35,703 nt of DNA, taken from the NCBI GenBank assembly GCA_021808425.1, contig JAKBBS010000009.1, forward strand, positions 1 to 35,703, in the 5' to 3' direction. The DNA is from Actinomycetes bacterium. Lineage in GTDB: Bacteria; Actinomycetota; Acidimicrobiia; Acidimicrobiales; Palsa-688. The position numbers and the translations under genes are program-made. Of the stretch, positions 1 through 7,845 are shown piece after piece; positions within the stretch are counted from its first letter, which is position 1, and each line of letters starts with the position of its first letter. The notes under the pieces are model-generated. The model saw only the letters and a program-made list of their open reading frames with translations, did no database searches and was not told the DNA's origin.

Positions 1-310
1 TCTGTTCGCGGTCGGAGTCCAAGTAAAGCGCGAAGCCCGACTTGAACACGGTGAGGTACTCGCCTTCGGGGTCGCGTCCCAAGATGAAAGCCACCCACAA
101 CCAGGCGCTCGGGTCCCGACGGCCGAGAGTCAAAGGCACCGCCTGGGGGTCCAGGTTCGTCTTAGTTACGCCCCTCCCGAGAACCAAAGTGCCGGACTGG
201 CGCCCGATGACCGCGCTGAAGGTCACCCCGTCGGTGATAGTGGCGTTGAGAAGCTCCGTGACCTCTCGCGCGAACCCTCGGGCCTGGGTGGCGAGGTCAG
301 CGGGAGGCAA
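1..310 (-). CDS. Hypothetical protein, C-terminus beyond the window
   Basis: The minus strand is open from about position 310 to the window edge. It reads as a plausible protein, with stretches such as TELLNATITDGVTFSAVIG, DPSAWLWVAFILGRD and YLTVFKSGFALYLD. The nearest start I can offer is a TTG at 310-308, just before the stop of the upstream 73-residue gene, so the two would overlap and probably be translated together. I do not recognise the family. It lies on the element side of a tRNA-Gly fragment, so it may be cargo of an integrated element. Long plus-strand ORFs here are antisense shadows. The start is uncertain because the frame stays open further upstream. Confidence 0.5.
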   Translation of the reverse strand, partial: MPPADLATQARGFAREVTELLNATITDGVTFSAVIGRQSGTLVLGRGVTKTNLDPQAVPLTLGRRDPSAWLWVAFILGRDPEGEYLTVFKSGFALYLDSDREQ

Positions 311-518
311 TGAAGGGCGAGACGACGAACCACGCCCTGCGTGCACGCTCGGAGACGAAGCGGCTCTCCGTCGCCTGGCGGCGCAGCTCCTCAACGCTGA
401 CACCCGCGGCGGCGAGGGTCGCAGCGACAGCCTGATGCATCTCGGCGTCGTCAGCCGACTCGATGACCATCGACGTCTCCTCGACCGGACTCGCAGACTT
501 TGCCATGACCACCATCAT
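297..518 (-). CDS. Small hypothetical protein next to a putative att site
   Basis: This is a 73-residue acidic, alanine-rich, probably helical protein. I chose the ATG at 518 because an AGGAG stands six bases before it. An earlier ATG at 611 would run the gene through a direct repeat that looks like an integrase arm site. The core (residues about 10-50) contains MVIESADDAEMHQAVAATL and SVEELRRQA. Its size, and the overlap with the downstream gene, resemble an antitoxin/toxin or excisionase-like pair, but I recognise no domain and assign no function. Confidence 0.5.
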   Translation of the reverse strand: MMVVMAKSASPVEETSMVIESADDAEMHQAVAATLAAAGVSVEELRRQATESRFVSERARRAWFVVSPFIASR

Positions 519-589
519 ACGCAGCTCCTGTGACAGAGATGAGTCAAACGAAGCGGCCAGAGGCTCGCGAGGCTCTCGATCGGTTCCGG

Positions 590-612
590 CGTCGTGCCAC
601 ATTCGTGCCACA
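590..612 (+). repeat. Left copy of a paired direct repeat (possible integrase arm site)
   Basis: The site reads CGTCGTGCCAC, then ATT, then CGTGCCAC, then A. Two CGTGCCAC units are therefore spaced 11 bases apart. The same arrangement recurs at 821-843 with only two base changes. Closely spaced tandem arm-type sites flanking an att core are typical of tyrosine recombinases. The binding role is inferred. Confidence 0.5.
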
Positions 613-718
613 ACAGCCGGTCAAACCCGGTCCCAGCCGGGCGCACACAGTCAAACCGAAATGCCGTCTGAGCAGGCCGAACACGCGAAACACCAGGTCA
701 GCGGAGGGTGCGACAGCC

Positions 719-762
719 CCTTCCCAAGCTGAGAATGCGGGTTCGATTCCCGTCGCTCGCTC
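719..762 (+). other. 3' fragment of tRNA-Gly(CCC), probable att core
   Basis: The stretch begins in the anticodon loop (TTCCCAA, anticodon CCC). It continues through the 3' half of the anticodon stem, a five-base-pair T stem (737-741 with 749-753) around the loop TTCGATT, and the 3' acceptor strand CGCTCGC. The 5' half of a tRNA is absent upstream: no matching acceptor strand GCGAGCG or D arm is present at the right distance. Tyrosine integrases commonly recombine between a tRNA anticodon loop and its 3' end, leaving this kind of remnant. It is not a functional tRNA gene. Confidence 0.7.
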
Positions 763-820
763 ACAACAAAGTCCAGGTCAGAGCCTACATTCTTGTCGTT
801 ACCCTAGGGGGGTATCATCC

Positions 821-843
821 CGTCGTGCCACAAACGTGCCACA
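821..843 (+). repeat. Right copy of the paired direct repeat
   Basis: The site reads CGTCGTGCCAC, AAA, CGTGCCAC, A. It matches 590-612 in unit, spacing and orientation and lies about 60 bases beyond the tRNA fragment. Having arm-like sites on both sides of the core is the layout of an attP or of a junction between two elements, not of a simple attL or attR. Confidence 0.5.
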
Positions 844-1531
844 GTGGCAAGTAATAATCGTGGCTCGAACCTTCCCGACGGACCCCAGCGACCAGATCCC
901 CGAGCCACTCCCCGCCCGGCAGCAGTCTCGTCGGCATGACGACAGCCGCCCGTCCGACTGTCCCGACGCTGGCAGAGCACCGGCTCGTGACGCCCCATCA
1001 AGCCCTCCGACCAAACCGCAACACGCAGCCCGGCCGGCACGTTCAACTCCGAGATGATATGCCCGCAGTAACGATCGTCACGAGACGGCCGAGAGTAGCC
1101 AGCGGAAAGTTTACGTCGAGTGGAGATACGGCCCAGGTCCCGCCGGAGGAGGTCGCGCTCCGCCCCCAGGACGCCTCCACCGGTCGACGCAACACCTCGT
1201 TTGGAGATAGGCGAGACGCACTCGGGGTCAGACACACACGCGACACAACCCGGGAGGCCATCGTCGCTCCCGGTGGCCCTTCCCCGGCGTGGGTCACCCC
1301 CGAGCCGTAAAAGCCGGCGGAACCGAAGTCGAAGACGCCTCCACCGCCGCCGACCAAGCGGTAGCCGTCACCGGTGAACGCCGGCATGATGCCCACCGCA
1401 GGCTTGTTCAGGCTGCCGTTGCCGGTGGAGCCGTAGAAGGGGGCATCGATGTCTCTGACGGACTGAAAACCAGCCCCCAGCCGCCGATCCGCGCCGCTGC
1501 CCATGCAGCGTGAGGGCACGGTATCTTGCCC
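844..1531. other. Mostly gene-free stretch containing one gene relic
   Basis: Overlapping ORFs exist in several frames, but none reads as a convincing protein. The only recognisable content is the repeat-protein fragment at about 1290-1460 on the minus strand. No promoter, terminator or RNA gene could be supported. Confidence 0.45.
1290..1460 (-). pseudogene. Relic of a GG-VF-FG / FYGS repeat protein
   Basis: In one minus-strand frame the sequence reads DAPFYGSTGNGSLNKPAVGI, then a spacer with GDGYRLVGGGGGVFDFGSA, then GFYGS. This is a little more than one unit of the tandem repeat GYWLV-(A/S)-DGGVF-x-FG-x-A-x-FYGS found many times over in secreted actinobacterial proteins, especially in Acidimicrobiia. 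On either side, the same frame has no recognisable repeats, signal peptide or domain. I therefore read it as a leftover of a larger gene. Confidence 0.5.
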
Positions 1532-2149
1532 TCAACGCATCGGCTGGCGGATGACCGTCTTGAGCTTCTCAGGCGCCGAGCGGCGCGGGTCGCCGAGGTA
1601 GACCTCGTGGTGCTTGCCAGCGAGCTCGCGGCCCTGCTCGGCGATGAAAGTGTGCAGAATAGCGACTGTCGGACCCTCGGCGCTGTAGGGGCCTACGTGC
1701 GACACTTGGGCGGCAACGCCCTCGGCGAAGCGTTCCGATTGCAGACGCGGGAGGACCGCCACCGACGATACCTTCGGGGCCGCCTTGACCTTGGCCTCGG
1801 CGACTACCTCCGCAGTCACTCCGTCCGGCTGCATGATCATCATCGTCCACTGCCACGCCGACTTGTCCTCCATTGAGAACACCGACATGTCGTTCGCCCA
1901 CCACAAGCCCTCTAGCGGCATCACCCCGAAGTCGATGACGCCCGCGCGCTTGAGGGCGAACCGGGCTGCGTAGGACACGGAGAACAGCGCCGAGACCGCC
2001 TCGCTGTACTCGCTTGAGGTGTTGGGGTCGCCGTGCCCGTCGATCATCAGGAACGCCAGCCCGGGAACATCGACCAGGATCGGCGAGCGCTTGGCGCCGT
2101 AGAACTCTCGCAGCTCGCACTTGAAATCGACCTTCGTCGCGACCGTCAC
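1532..2149 (-). CDS. GyrI-like small-molecule-binding domain protein
   Basis: This is a 205-residue protein of the GyrI-like/SOUL-related small-molecule-binding superfamily. It resembles stand-alone proteins that carry this effector domain without a DNA-binding part. Visible marks are MIDGHGDPN (residues 35-43), the MPLEGLWW strand (77-84) and a C-terminal half with AAQVSHVGPYSAEGPT, as in GyrI-like proteins. The GTG at 2149 is preferred because it overlaps the TGA of the upstream globin gene (GTGA), which implies coupled translation. The longer frame upstream lies inside that gene. Partnership with the globin suggests sensing or handling of a small hydrophobic or cationic ligand, but the ligand is unknown. 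Confidence 0.8.
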   Translation of the reverse strand: MTVATKVDFKCELREFYGAKRSPILVDVPGLAFLMIDGHGDPNTSSEYSEAVSALFSVSYAARFALKRAGVIDFGVMPLEGLWWANDMSVFSMEDKSAWQWTMMIMQPDGVTAEVVAEAKVKAAPKVSSVAVLPRLQSERFAEGVAAQVSHVGPYSAEGPTVAILHTFIAEQGRELAGKHHEVYLGDPRRSAPEKLKTVIRQPMR

Positions 2150-2622
2150 GACCCGCCCTGAGGCGCCGGCGTCGTGCCGAGGAGTCCGTCCCACCCCCAA
2201 CGCGGGATGGCAAGACCGTCTGGAACGTCGTCGGCCGAGTGGTGATAACGGGCCATGGTGGTCGTCGTCGCCCACGAGAAGTAGTCATGGAGCACCCAGC
2301 GGAGCCGGTCGTCTCCGGCGAGACCTGCGTCGACGAGCGCCTGATCGAAACATGCGATCGCGCGCTGGTCCATCTCCTCGTGCGGGCCGTTGCCGCTATG
2401 CAGCCGCACCACCGAGGTCTCGTCACCATGGAAGTCCGAGTACTTCGTCGGGCCGCCCAGCGACTCAGCCCAATAGTCGGCGAGCCGCTCGCTGTGATCG
2501 GAGTGCAAGCCATGGCTGAAGGCGTGGCTGACCACCTCGTCGGACATCACTCGTGCATGCCAGGCGCCCGCCAAACGCCGCAAGCCCTCAGCACCACCCG
2601 CCGCCTCGTAGACAGTCGACAT
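2146..2622 (-). CDS. Group II-like truncated haemoglobin
   Basis: At 158 residues it has the length and helix pattern of a 2-on-2 truncated haemoglobin. It opens with YEAAGGAEGLRRLAGAWH (helix A/B). HSERLADYWAESLGGP (43-58) matches the conserved E-helix region of group II globins. H75 in RLHSGNG is the best candidate for the proximal haem ligand, followed by the F/G helix region QRAIACFDQALVDAG. Such proteins bind O2 or NO, or act in peroxide chemistry, in the cytoplasm. The ATG at 2622 begins the family-like N-terminus. Its last bases overlap the start of the GyrI-like gene, so the two form a bicistronic unit. Confidence 0.8.
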   Translation of the reverse strand: MSTVYEAAGGAEGLRRLAGAWHARVMSDEVVSHAFSHGLHSDHSERLADYWAESLGGPTKYSDFHGDETSVVRLHSGNGPHEEMDQRAIACFDQALVDAGLAGDDRLRWVLHDYFSWATTTTMARYHHSADDVPDGLAIPRWGWDGLLGTTPAPQGGS

Positions 2623-3540
2623 GGCCCGATTATCGCAGGTACACCGTCGCAGAGATGACCGACTTCACGGAAAGATCCCCTGCGGCACACACAGATGTTC
2701 GAGCCCGACCCGTCAGCGCCGTCCCACAGGGCGTTCGGAGTGGGCGGTCCAAACGCCGGGGTTGCCCGGTGGGTCACAGTGACCTGATATGCCGCCGTAC
2801 GGGGAGGGGCGAACGATGGTGGCTGGGCCGTCACGACCGGCGCCGGTGTTGCTACTCGGCCAGGGTGCCAGGGGGCGAAGGGGGCCGAGGGCGCGGAGCC
2901 CGCAGACACTGGCGGCGACACTCCAGATGGTGTGCAATCCAGTCATGAACGAGTTGTTCGAACTAGCCGAGTCCCGGGGAGTGGTGTATGGGTTGGGAGT
3001 GATCGGAGGGGGGTATCCCCCAATGTCGACAGCCATCGGGTCAGCCTTTATGAAGCAGTTCAAACACAACCCTTTTGAGGATCAAGATGCCGCCTCTACT
3101 ACAGTCGACTCGGCTGCCTGGCTTGGCAAGTAGTTGGAGGCCGATGAAGCGGACACCGACCGTGGTTCTTGCAGCGGGGGGAGGAGACCGGAGTTGATGG
3201 ACTGTTCGAGGAAATATCTACGACGAGTTCTGCGGCGTGGCCTGATGGCCATTACGGCTGCTTGCGGGAGCCGGTAGCTCTGAAGTCCTCGTCAGCTTGT
3301 GCTTCGCCCAGGCTTCCTGGAGCGGTTAGGGACTAATCTGCCATTGTTCGCGTCTGACTGCGGGTGTCGTCGCTTTGCCCGGGTCGGAGGGGGCAGTCCC
3401 TCTCAGCCGATCGTCTTCCGCCTCTTTCGCATTGGCGCAATCCCGCCGTCGCACGGTGCGCATACGTATGCAATAATGTTTGAGGGTCATTCCGGCCGTC
3501 GTGGTTCGGCCGCCTGCTGATTGTGCGAAGGGAGTTAGTC
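2623..3540. other. Long intergenic stretch before the SnoaL1 gene
   Basis: About 900 bases hold no gene I can support. Candidate ORFs at 2713-3069 (minus) and 2789-3133 (plus) overlap each other and resemble nothing known. The last part carries the upstream control region of the SnoaL1 gene, with the 12-bp palindrome at 3460-3471. The low density suggests decayed sequence or a boundary between unrelated segments. Confidence 0.4.
3460..3471. promoter_or_regulatory. Perfect 12-bp LacI-type operator GCATACGTATGC
   Basis: The palindrome GCATACGTATGC is perfect and centred on CG, as in most LacI-family operators. It stands about 70 bases before the SnoaL1 start and is followed directly by an AT-rich AATAAT. 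Related sites occur at 14015-14028 and 17900-17909. The likely reader is the LacI-family regulator at 14809-15831. Confidence 0.6.
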
Positions 3541-4566
3541 GTGACGACGATTTCAGCGGAGGCTTATGCGCCTTACTCGTCGCCGGAGGAATATATCCTC
3601 GGGTGGACTGATCGGATTTGGGAAACTCGCAGTATTGGATCGATACGGGACCATTATGGTCCGGATGTCAAGGTTCATGGCTCGTATGGCACTATCTATG
3701 GCCCTGAGGCGGTGATTCGGGCGTCGCTTATGAAGAAGGCGGCGTTCCCAACGAAGAGTTTTGCTGGGGAAGATGTCATTTGTGAGGCTCGTGGTGATGG
3801 TAGTTTCGTGAGTTCTCACCGCATTGTTCAGTCGGGGCCGATGGAGGGCGGACCATGGTTGTACGGGGCGCCTACTTTGCGCGAGTCTGTGTCGCGCAAC
3901 ATTGCTACCTGCTTGGTGCGCGATGCCCTTCTTGTGGAGGAATGGGTGGTCCGCGACGAGTTCGCGGTCGTTGAGCAACTAGGCTTTGATCCCGAGGCGC
4001 TGGCTCGTCGCTTGGCTTTCGACGACAACGCCTCCCTGCTTGGAAGTGCCGACCCTTCGAGCGAGGTTGGAAGTGCCCCGACTGCTCCGCTGGCGGAGGG
4101 AGTATCAGGGAGACGTCCGGCCACGCATAGCGGCGAGGGTGAGTTTATTGTTGATGTGATCGAGCAGGTTTGGAATCGGCGCCTGTTTGATTTGGCTTCG
4201 AAGGTCGTTCATCGTGACGGCATCTGCTACTCGTCGCGCAATCGCACGGCTACACGTGTGCTCGGATATCAGCGAGAGTTGGAGCGGCTGTTTGCTGCTG
4301 TGCCTGATGGCCGTGTCGAAGTCCACGATGTCGCCATCGCTGAGTCACCTTTTTTCGGTGTCCGCGTCGGGGTCGTTTGGAGGCTGCATGGAACCTATTG
4401 CGGGTTGCCGGTGTACGGGACGCCGACGGCCTCCCCTGTATACATTCTAGGTTCCTCTCATTTCCTGCTGCGGGACGGGAAGATTTTTCGTGAGTGGCGG
4501 GTCTATGATGAGCTGGCCCTCCTCACACAGATAGTGCGTGCACGCGGAGATGAACCGGGCCGGTAG
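3541..4566 (+). CDS. Tandem SnoaL/NTF2-like protein 1
   Basis: This 341-residue protein has two SnoaL/NTF2-like domains, at about residues 15-160 and 205-335. Domain 1 shows EEYILGWTDRIW, then SSHRIVQSGP and VEEWVVRDE. Domain 2 shows WRLHGTYCGLPVYGTPTASP and ends in REWRVYDE. SnoaL-fold proteins act as cyclases, isomerases, dehydratases or epoxide hydrolases, but the substrate here is unknown. The GTG at 3541 is chosen because GGGAG precedes it and because SnoaL2 aligns from the same point. The gene is visibly less GC-rich than its neighbours, with many T-ending codons. It lies tail to tail with its paralogue and behind a LacI-type palindrome. Confidence 0.8.
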   Translation: MTTISAEAYAPYSSPEEYILGWTDRIWETRSIGSIRDHYGPDVKVHGSYGTIYGPEAVIRASLMKKAAFPTKSFAGEDVICEARGDGSFVSSHRIVQSGPMEGGPWLYGAPTLRESVSRNIATCLVRDALLVEEWVVRDEFAVVEQLGFDPEALARRLAFDDNASLLGSADPSSEVGSAPTAPLAEGVSGRRPATHSGEGEFIVDVIEQVWNRRLFDLASKVVHRDGICYSSRNRTATRVLGYQRELERLFAAVPDGRVEVHDVAIAESPFFGVRVGVVWRLHGTYCGLPVYGTPTASPVYILGSSHFLLRDGKIFREWRVYDELALLTQIVRARGDEPGR

Positions 4567-4591
4567 CGCCTACATCGGCGGCGACAGCCCC

Positions 4592-5593
4592 TCAGGAACG
4601 TACCGGCTCGTCACCTCGGGCCTGCATCACTTGGGCGAGGATGCTGATCTCGTCGTAGACGCGCCATTCGTGGATGATCCGGCCGCCGCGCAGCAAGAAG
4701 TGCGAAGCTCCCATGACCTCGACGCTTGATGCTGTCGGGGGCCCGTAGAGGGGGACACCATCGTAGGTTCCAAACATGCGCCACAACACCCCGATCCGGG
4801 TTCCCTGCTCGGGCGCCGTATTCACGGCGATGTCGCGGACCTCGATCGTCGCGTCGGGAAACGGCGCTAGCATTTGCAGAAGGTCTGCACGGTACTCCCG
4901 TTCGCGTGTGAAGGTACGCGCCCGAGTGGTGTCAAGAAACAAGTCGCGGACGGTGAATTCCTTGACGCGGTCTAGTCGTCGATTGTTCCATACCTCTGAG
5001 ATGAACTCGAAGATCATGGACGCTTCCTTCCGGTGATCGGTCGGCCGCAGCCCTGATTCTCCAACGTCGACTGGGTCATCCGATGCGGCCCTGTGGTAGA
5101 GGCCTCCTTTCCCGGCCGAGAAGGCCACGGTTCTTGCTATGTCATTGGGATCTAATCCCATTGTCATGGCGACACGGTACTCGTCTCGTACCACCCATTC
5201 CTCGACGACGAGGCCATCGCGTACTAAGCAGATCGCCATGTGGCGAGATTCGACCCGCCGTCGCGACGGCGGCCCGTAAGTCCAGTGGCCATCTTGTGGC
5301 CCTGAGTGAAACACGCGGTGGTGACTGATGAACGAAGTCTCGCCTCGCTGCTCGCAGATAACGTCCTCGGCTGTGCCTACCCGGTGCGGAAACGCGCTCA
5401 TTTTCATGAGGGACCCTCGCATAACCGACGTCACTTGGCGGATCTCCCCGTATGCGCCGTGCACTGTCATGTCAGCGGCGTAATGCTCGGGGAGTCGCCC
5501 CAAGGCGCCGTCGACCCAGATGGTGTCGGTCCACCCGAGGATGTACTCCTCGGGTGTGTTGAAGGGAGCGTACGTCTCGGGGTTAAGCGTCAC
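4592..5593 (-). CDS. Tandem SnoaL/NTF2-like protein 2
   Basis: This 333-residue paralogue of SnoaL1 has the same two-domain plan. It shares EEYILGWTD, EDVICEQRG, SHHRVFHSGP and VEEWVVRDE in domain 1, and VLWRMFGTYDGVPLYGPPTA and HEWRVYDE in domain 2. It starts at GTG 5593, with an AAAGG-like ribosome site before it. It is the last gene of the long minus-strand operon, about 100 bases after the flavoprotein gene. Its 3' end is only 25 bases from the 3' end of SnoaL1. Two domains with conserved acidic and His residues suggest an enzyme, perhaps a dehydratase, isomerase or lactone-handling activity, but nothing in the sequence fixes the reaction. Confidence 0.8.
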   Translation of the reverse strand: MTLNPETYAPFNTPEEYILGWTDTIWVDGALGRLPEHYAADMTVHGAYGEIRQVTSVMRGSLMKMSAFPHRVGTAEDVICEQRGETSFISHHRVFHSGPQDGHWTYGPPSRRRVESRHMAICLVRDGLVVEEWVVRDEYRVAMTMGLDPNDIARTVAFSAGKGGLYHRAASDDPVDVGESGLRPTDHRKEASMIFEFISEVWNNRRLDRVKEFTVRDLFLDTTRARTFTREREYRADLLQMLAPFPDATIEVRDIAVNTAPEQGTRIGVLWRMFGTYDGVPLYGPPTASSVEVMGASHFLLRGGRIIHEWRVYDEISILAQVMQARGDEPVRS

Positions 5594-5695
5594 ATGCCGC
5601 CTTTGGATCGTTGTAGGAGTTGGTTGGTTCTCGTTGGGAGTCGCCGTCGGCGGATTCCCGGCGCCGGCGCCTGAGCGCCGCCGCGGAAGAATCGG

Positions 5696-7000
5696 TCAGC
5701 CATTGACGGAATAGCTGCTGTCTGCGCTTGGCGTGCGGTTTCGGGAGAAGAATCCGGCGTTGATCCGAAGTCCGCTGTATCGTCCAGTGACTTGGACCGG
5801 GTCTCGGTCGTGGTCGCGCCCGTTCTCGCACTCGTCGATCAATGTGGCCATTAGCTGGCCGGCGATCGGCGCGTTCTTGAACTGGTTTCCGCTAGTCCCG
5901 ACCGCCATATAAAAGCCAGGGCGGCCGCTGCGGTCGTAGACAGGGATCCAGTCGTCGGAGACGTCGTAAAGATCCGCAACCCCCCGCGATTGGTTCGGTA
6001 CTTGAAGGGTTGGAATCCGACGGGCGAGGCGGTATACCTGGGCTTCCCAGTGCTCTCGCGTGACGTTACGCTCGACCGTGTCGGGATCGTCGACCCATTC
6101 CTGGGGATCACACGGCGAATCCTCGCCGCCGACCAGGATCGTGTTGCCGCTTTCGGGGCGGAAGTAGATTCCCAGATCGGCGTCGGAGGTGCAGAACCCC
6201 TGCTTCGCCATGTCGATTCCTGGGGGCGCCGGGACGATGTGCACTTCGTGTCGCAGTGGTCTCGTGGTGATCTTCATGTCCTTGTCAACGCCGGCCATCC
6301 GGTTGACGATGATCGAGTGCGGCCCGGCGACATTGACGACGACCGGACAGTCCACCTGCTCCCCGTCGTCTAAGGTTACGCCCGCCACTCGGCCGTCTCC
6401 CGGCACGGCGATCACGGATCGCCGGAAAAGGAACCTTCCTCCTTTCGCCTCGGCGGCCCGTTGAAGATTGTGAGCCGCTAGCTGAGGGTCATTCACATAT
6501 CCCGCCCCCGGGGTGTAGACGGCGCCGAGAAGCTCCCTGTCCGGGGCATGCCAGAACCCGTCGTCGGAGGGCCGCAGGGGGGGGCCGAACGCGTGGAGGT
6601 CGTAGTACGGAATTTGTTGGCCTAGCGTCGTCAGATCCCAGTCCTCGTAGATGACGCCTAACGCATCGTAGTGAACCTTCGACTTCTTGTACTGCGGGTC
6701 GTCCCCTTTCAGTTGCACGGAGCCGCATCTCACATAGCGGGCTGTTCCGGCCTCGTCGGCGGTCTCTAGGTAGTCGGACCAGTTCTCCCAGTAGGAGAAC
6801 CCCTCGTATGCCATGGCCACTCCATCCCGGGAGGAGTAGTAGGCGCGCACGTTCGCCGACGAAGCGCTCGTGGAGCCGTAGCCGGACATCGCGTGCTTGT
6901 CGATGTTCAAAGTCTTGTAGCCGCGCCTGGTCAGTTCATATGCCACGGCGGAACCGATCACGCCGGCACCGATGATGACCACGTCCGCTGTCGTTTTCAC
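5696..7000 (-). CDS. DAO-family FAD-dependent oxidoreductase
   Basis: This is a 434-residue flavoprotein of the D-amino-acid oxidase / sarcosine oxidase / glycine oxidase superfamily. The N-terminal dinucleotide fold has GAGVIG at residues 11-16 followed by AYELTRRG. Further marks are SGYGSTSASSANVRAYYSS near the isoalloxazine site, VVNVAGPHS, and a C-terminal FYMAVGTSGNQFKNAP that closes the FAD site. The family oxidises C-N or C-OH bonds of amino acids, N-methyl amines or 2-hydroxy acids. The start is GTG 7000, which overlaps the aldolase stop (GTGA) and has AAGGGG before it. An alternative GTG at 7033 would overlap the aldolase gene further. It is the eighth gene of the operon. The electron acceptor and substrate are not evident. 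Confidence 0.85.
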   Translation of the reverse strand: MKTTADVVIIGAGVIGSAVAYELTRRGYKTLNIDKHAMSGYGSTSASSANVRAYYSSRDGVAMAYEGFSYWENWSDYLETADEAGTARYVRCGSVQLKGDDPQYKKSKVHYDALGVIYEDWDLTTLGQQIPYYDLHAFGPPLRPSDDGFWHAPDRELLGAVYTPGAGYVNDPQLAAHNLQRAAEAKGGRFLFRRSVIAVPGDGRVAGVTLDDGEQVDCPVVVNVAGPHSIIVNRMAGVDKDMKITTRPLRHEVHIVPAPPGIDMAKQGFCTSDADLGIYFRPESGNTILVGGEDSPCDPQEWVDDPDTVERNVTREHWEAQVYRLARRIPTLQVPNQSRGVADLYDVSDDWIPVYDRSGRPGFYMAVGTSGNQFKNAPIAGQLMATLIDECENGRDHDRDPVQVTGRYSGLRINAGFFSRNRTPSADSSYSVNG

Positions 7001-7845
7001 AGGGCGGCCCCTTGGCGCGAAGGCTTTAGACACGCGAGTCTGGCGGTGACAGCGTTTCGCACAGAGTCGGTTATGGATCGCTGTAGTTCGAGCACGTCGG
7101 CTCCTTCCGTTAAAGCGGCGTCGAGATGTTGAAGGACGTCGAACTGCGCTTGGCGAAGCTCATGGTTGAAGTTCACCTTTCGAATACCTAGCTTGATCGC
7201 GTGGCTGACTGCGGCCGCCGGTAACCCCGAGGCGCCGTGGAGCGTGAGGGGTACCGGGACGGCCTGGCGGATCTCGGCTAAAAGCGCCCAGTCCAAGCGT
7301 GGAGGAGTCCGGTATCGGCCGTGCACATTCCCGATTGAGACCGCCAACGCGTCCACGCCGGACAGGGCAGCGAAACGGGCGGCATCCTCCGGCCGGGTGC
7401 GCTCGCCCTGTTCTGCCAGATCTGACGCATCCTCGTCGCCTTCAACCCTGCCGAGTTCAGCCTCGATAGTGGCGCCGAACGGCGCCGCGATGGCTTGCGC
7501 CGCTTGTACGAAGCTGATGTTCTCTGCGAAGGAAAGTCGGGAGCCGTCCGCCATCGCGCTGTCCACCCCGAGGCAGAACGCGCGTCGTATCGTCTCTAGG
7601 TCCGAGACATGGTCGAGTTGTACCGAAACCGCCAGAGAGGATCGGGCTGCCGCGCTGACGAGGGAGTCGGCGAGAAGTTCGCCGTACGGGCTCGCGAACG
7701 CCGCAGCGCTGAGAAGAAGGCACACACCGGCGTTCGACTCCTCTGCGGCTGCGATTACGGCGACTACGGTCGGCAAGTCGTAGCAGGTGAAGGCGCCGAG
7801 TGCTGACCCGGTGTGATCGTTTCGATCGAGAAGCTGGGAGAGCAT
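6997..7845 (-). CDS. Class II (zinc) ketose-bisphosphate-type aldolase
   Basis: This 282-residue protein belongs to the FbaA/GatY/KbaY class II aldolase family. These enzymes split a phosphorylated ketose into DHAP and an aldehyde. The signature residues are present: QLDH (catalytic Asp 78, zinc His 79), EAELG (128-132), VSIGNVHG (zinc His about 175), LHGASG (zinc His 203) and KVNFNHEL (224-231). The ATG at 7845 overlaps the stop of the aldo/keto reductase gene (TGATG). A longer frame would run back into that gene. Some bacteria carry DUF1537 kinases, 3-hydroxyisobutyrate-type dehydrogenases and such aldolases together, so this enzyme probably cleaves the product of the kinase encoded at 17925. 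Confidence 0.85.
   Translation of the reverse strand: MLSQLLDRNDHTGSALGAFTCYDLPTVVAVIAAAEESNAGVCLLLSAAAFASPYGELLADSLVSAAARSSLAVSVQLDHVSDLETIRRAFCLGVDSAMADGSRLSFAENISFVQAAQAIAAPFGATIEAELGRVEGDEDASDLAEQGERTRPEDAARFAALSGVDALAVSIGNVHGRYRTPPRLDWALLAEIRQAVPVPLTLHGASGLPAAAVSHAIKLGIRKVNFNHELRQAQFDVLQHLDAALTEGADVLELQRSITDSVRNAVTARLACLKPSRQGAAL

Noticed and set aside
42..533. 163-codon plus-strand ORF at the left edge
   Set aside because: The opposite strand has two better-behaved frames with a ribosome site. The plus-strand translation is low-quality, Arg-rich sequence.
2713..3133. Overlapping ORFs on both strands (118 and 114 codons)
   Set aside because: Neither has a convincing start, family or composition, and they overlap each other. 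Left as intergenic.
3299..3520. 73-codon ORF just before SnoaL1
   Set aside because: It covers the operator region and has no ribosome site or recognisable sequence.
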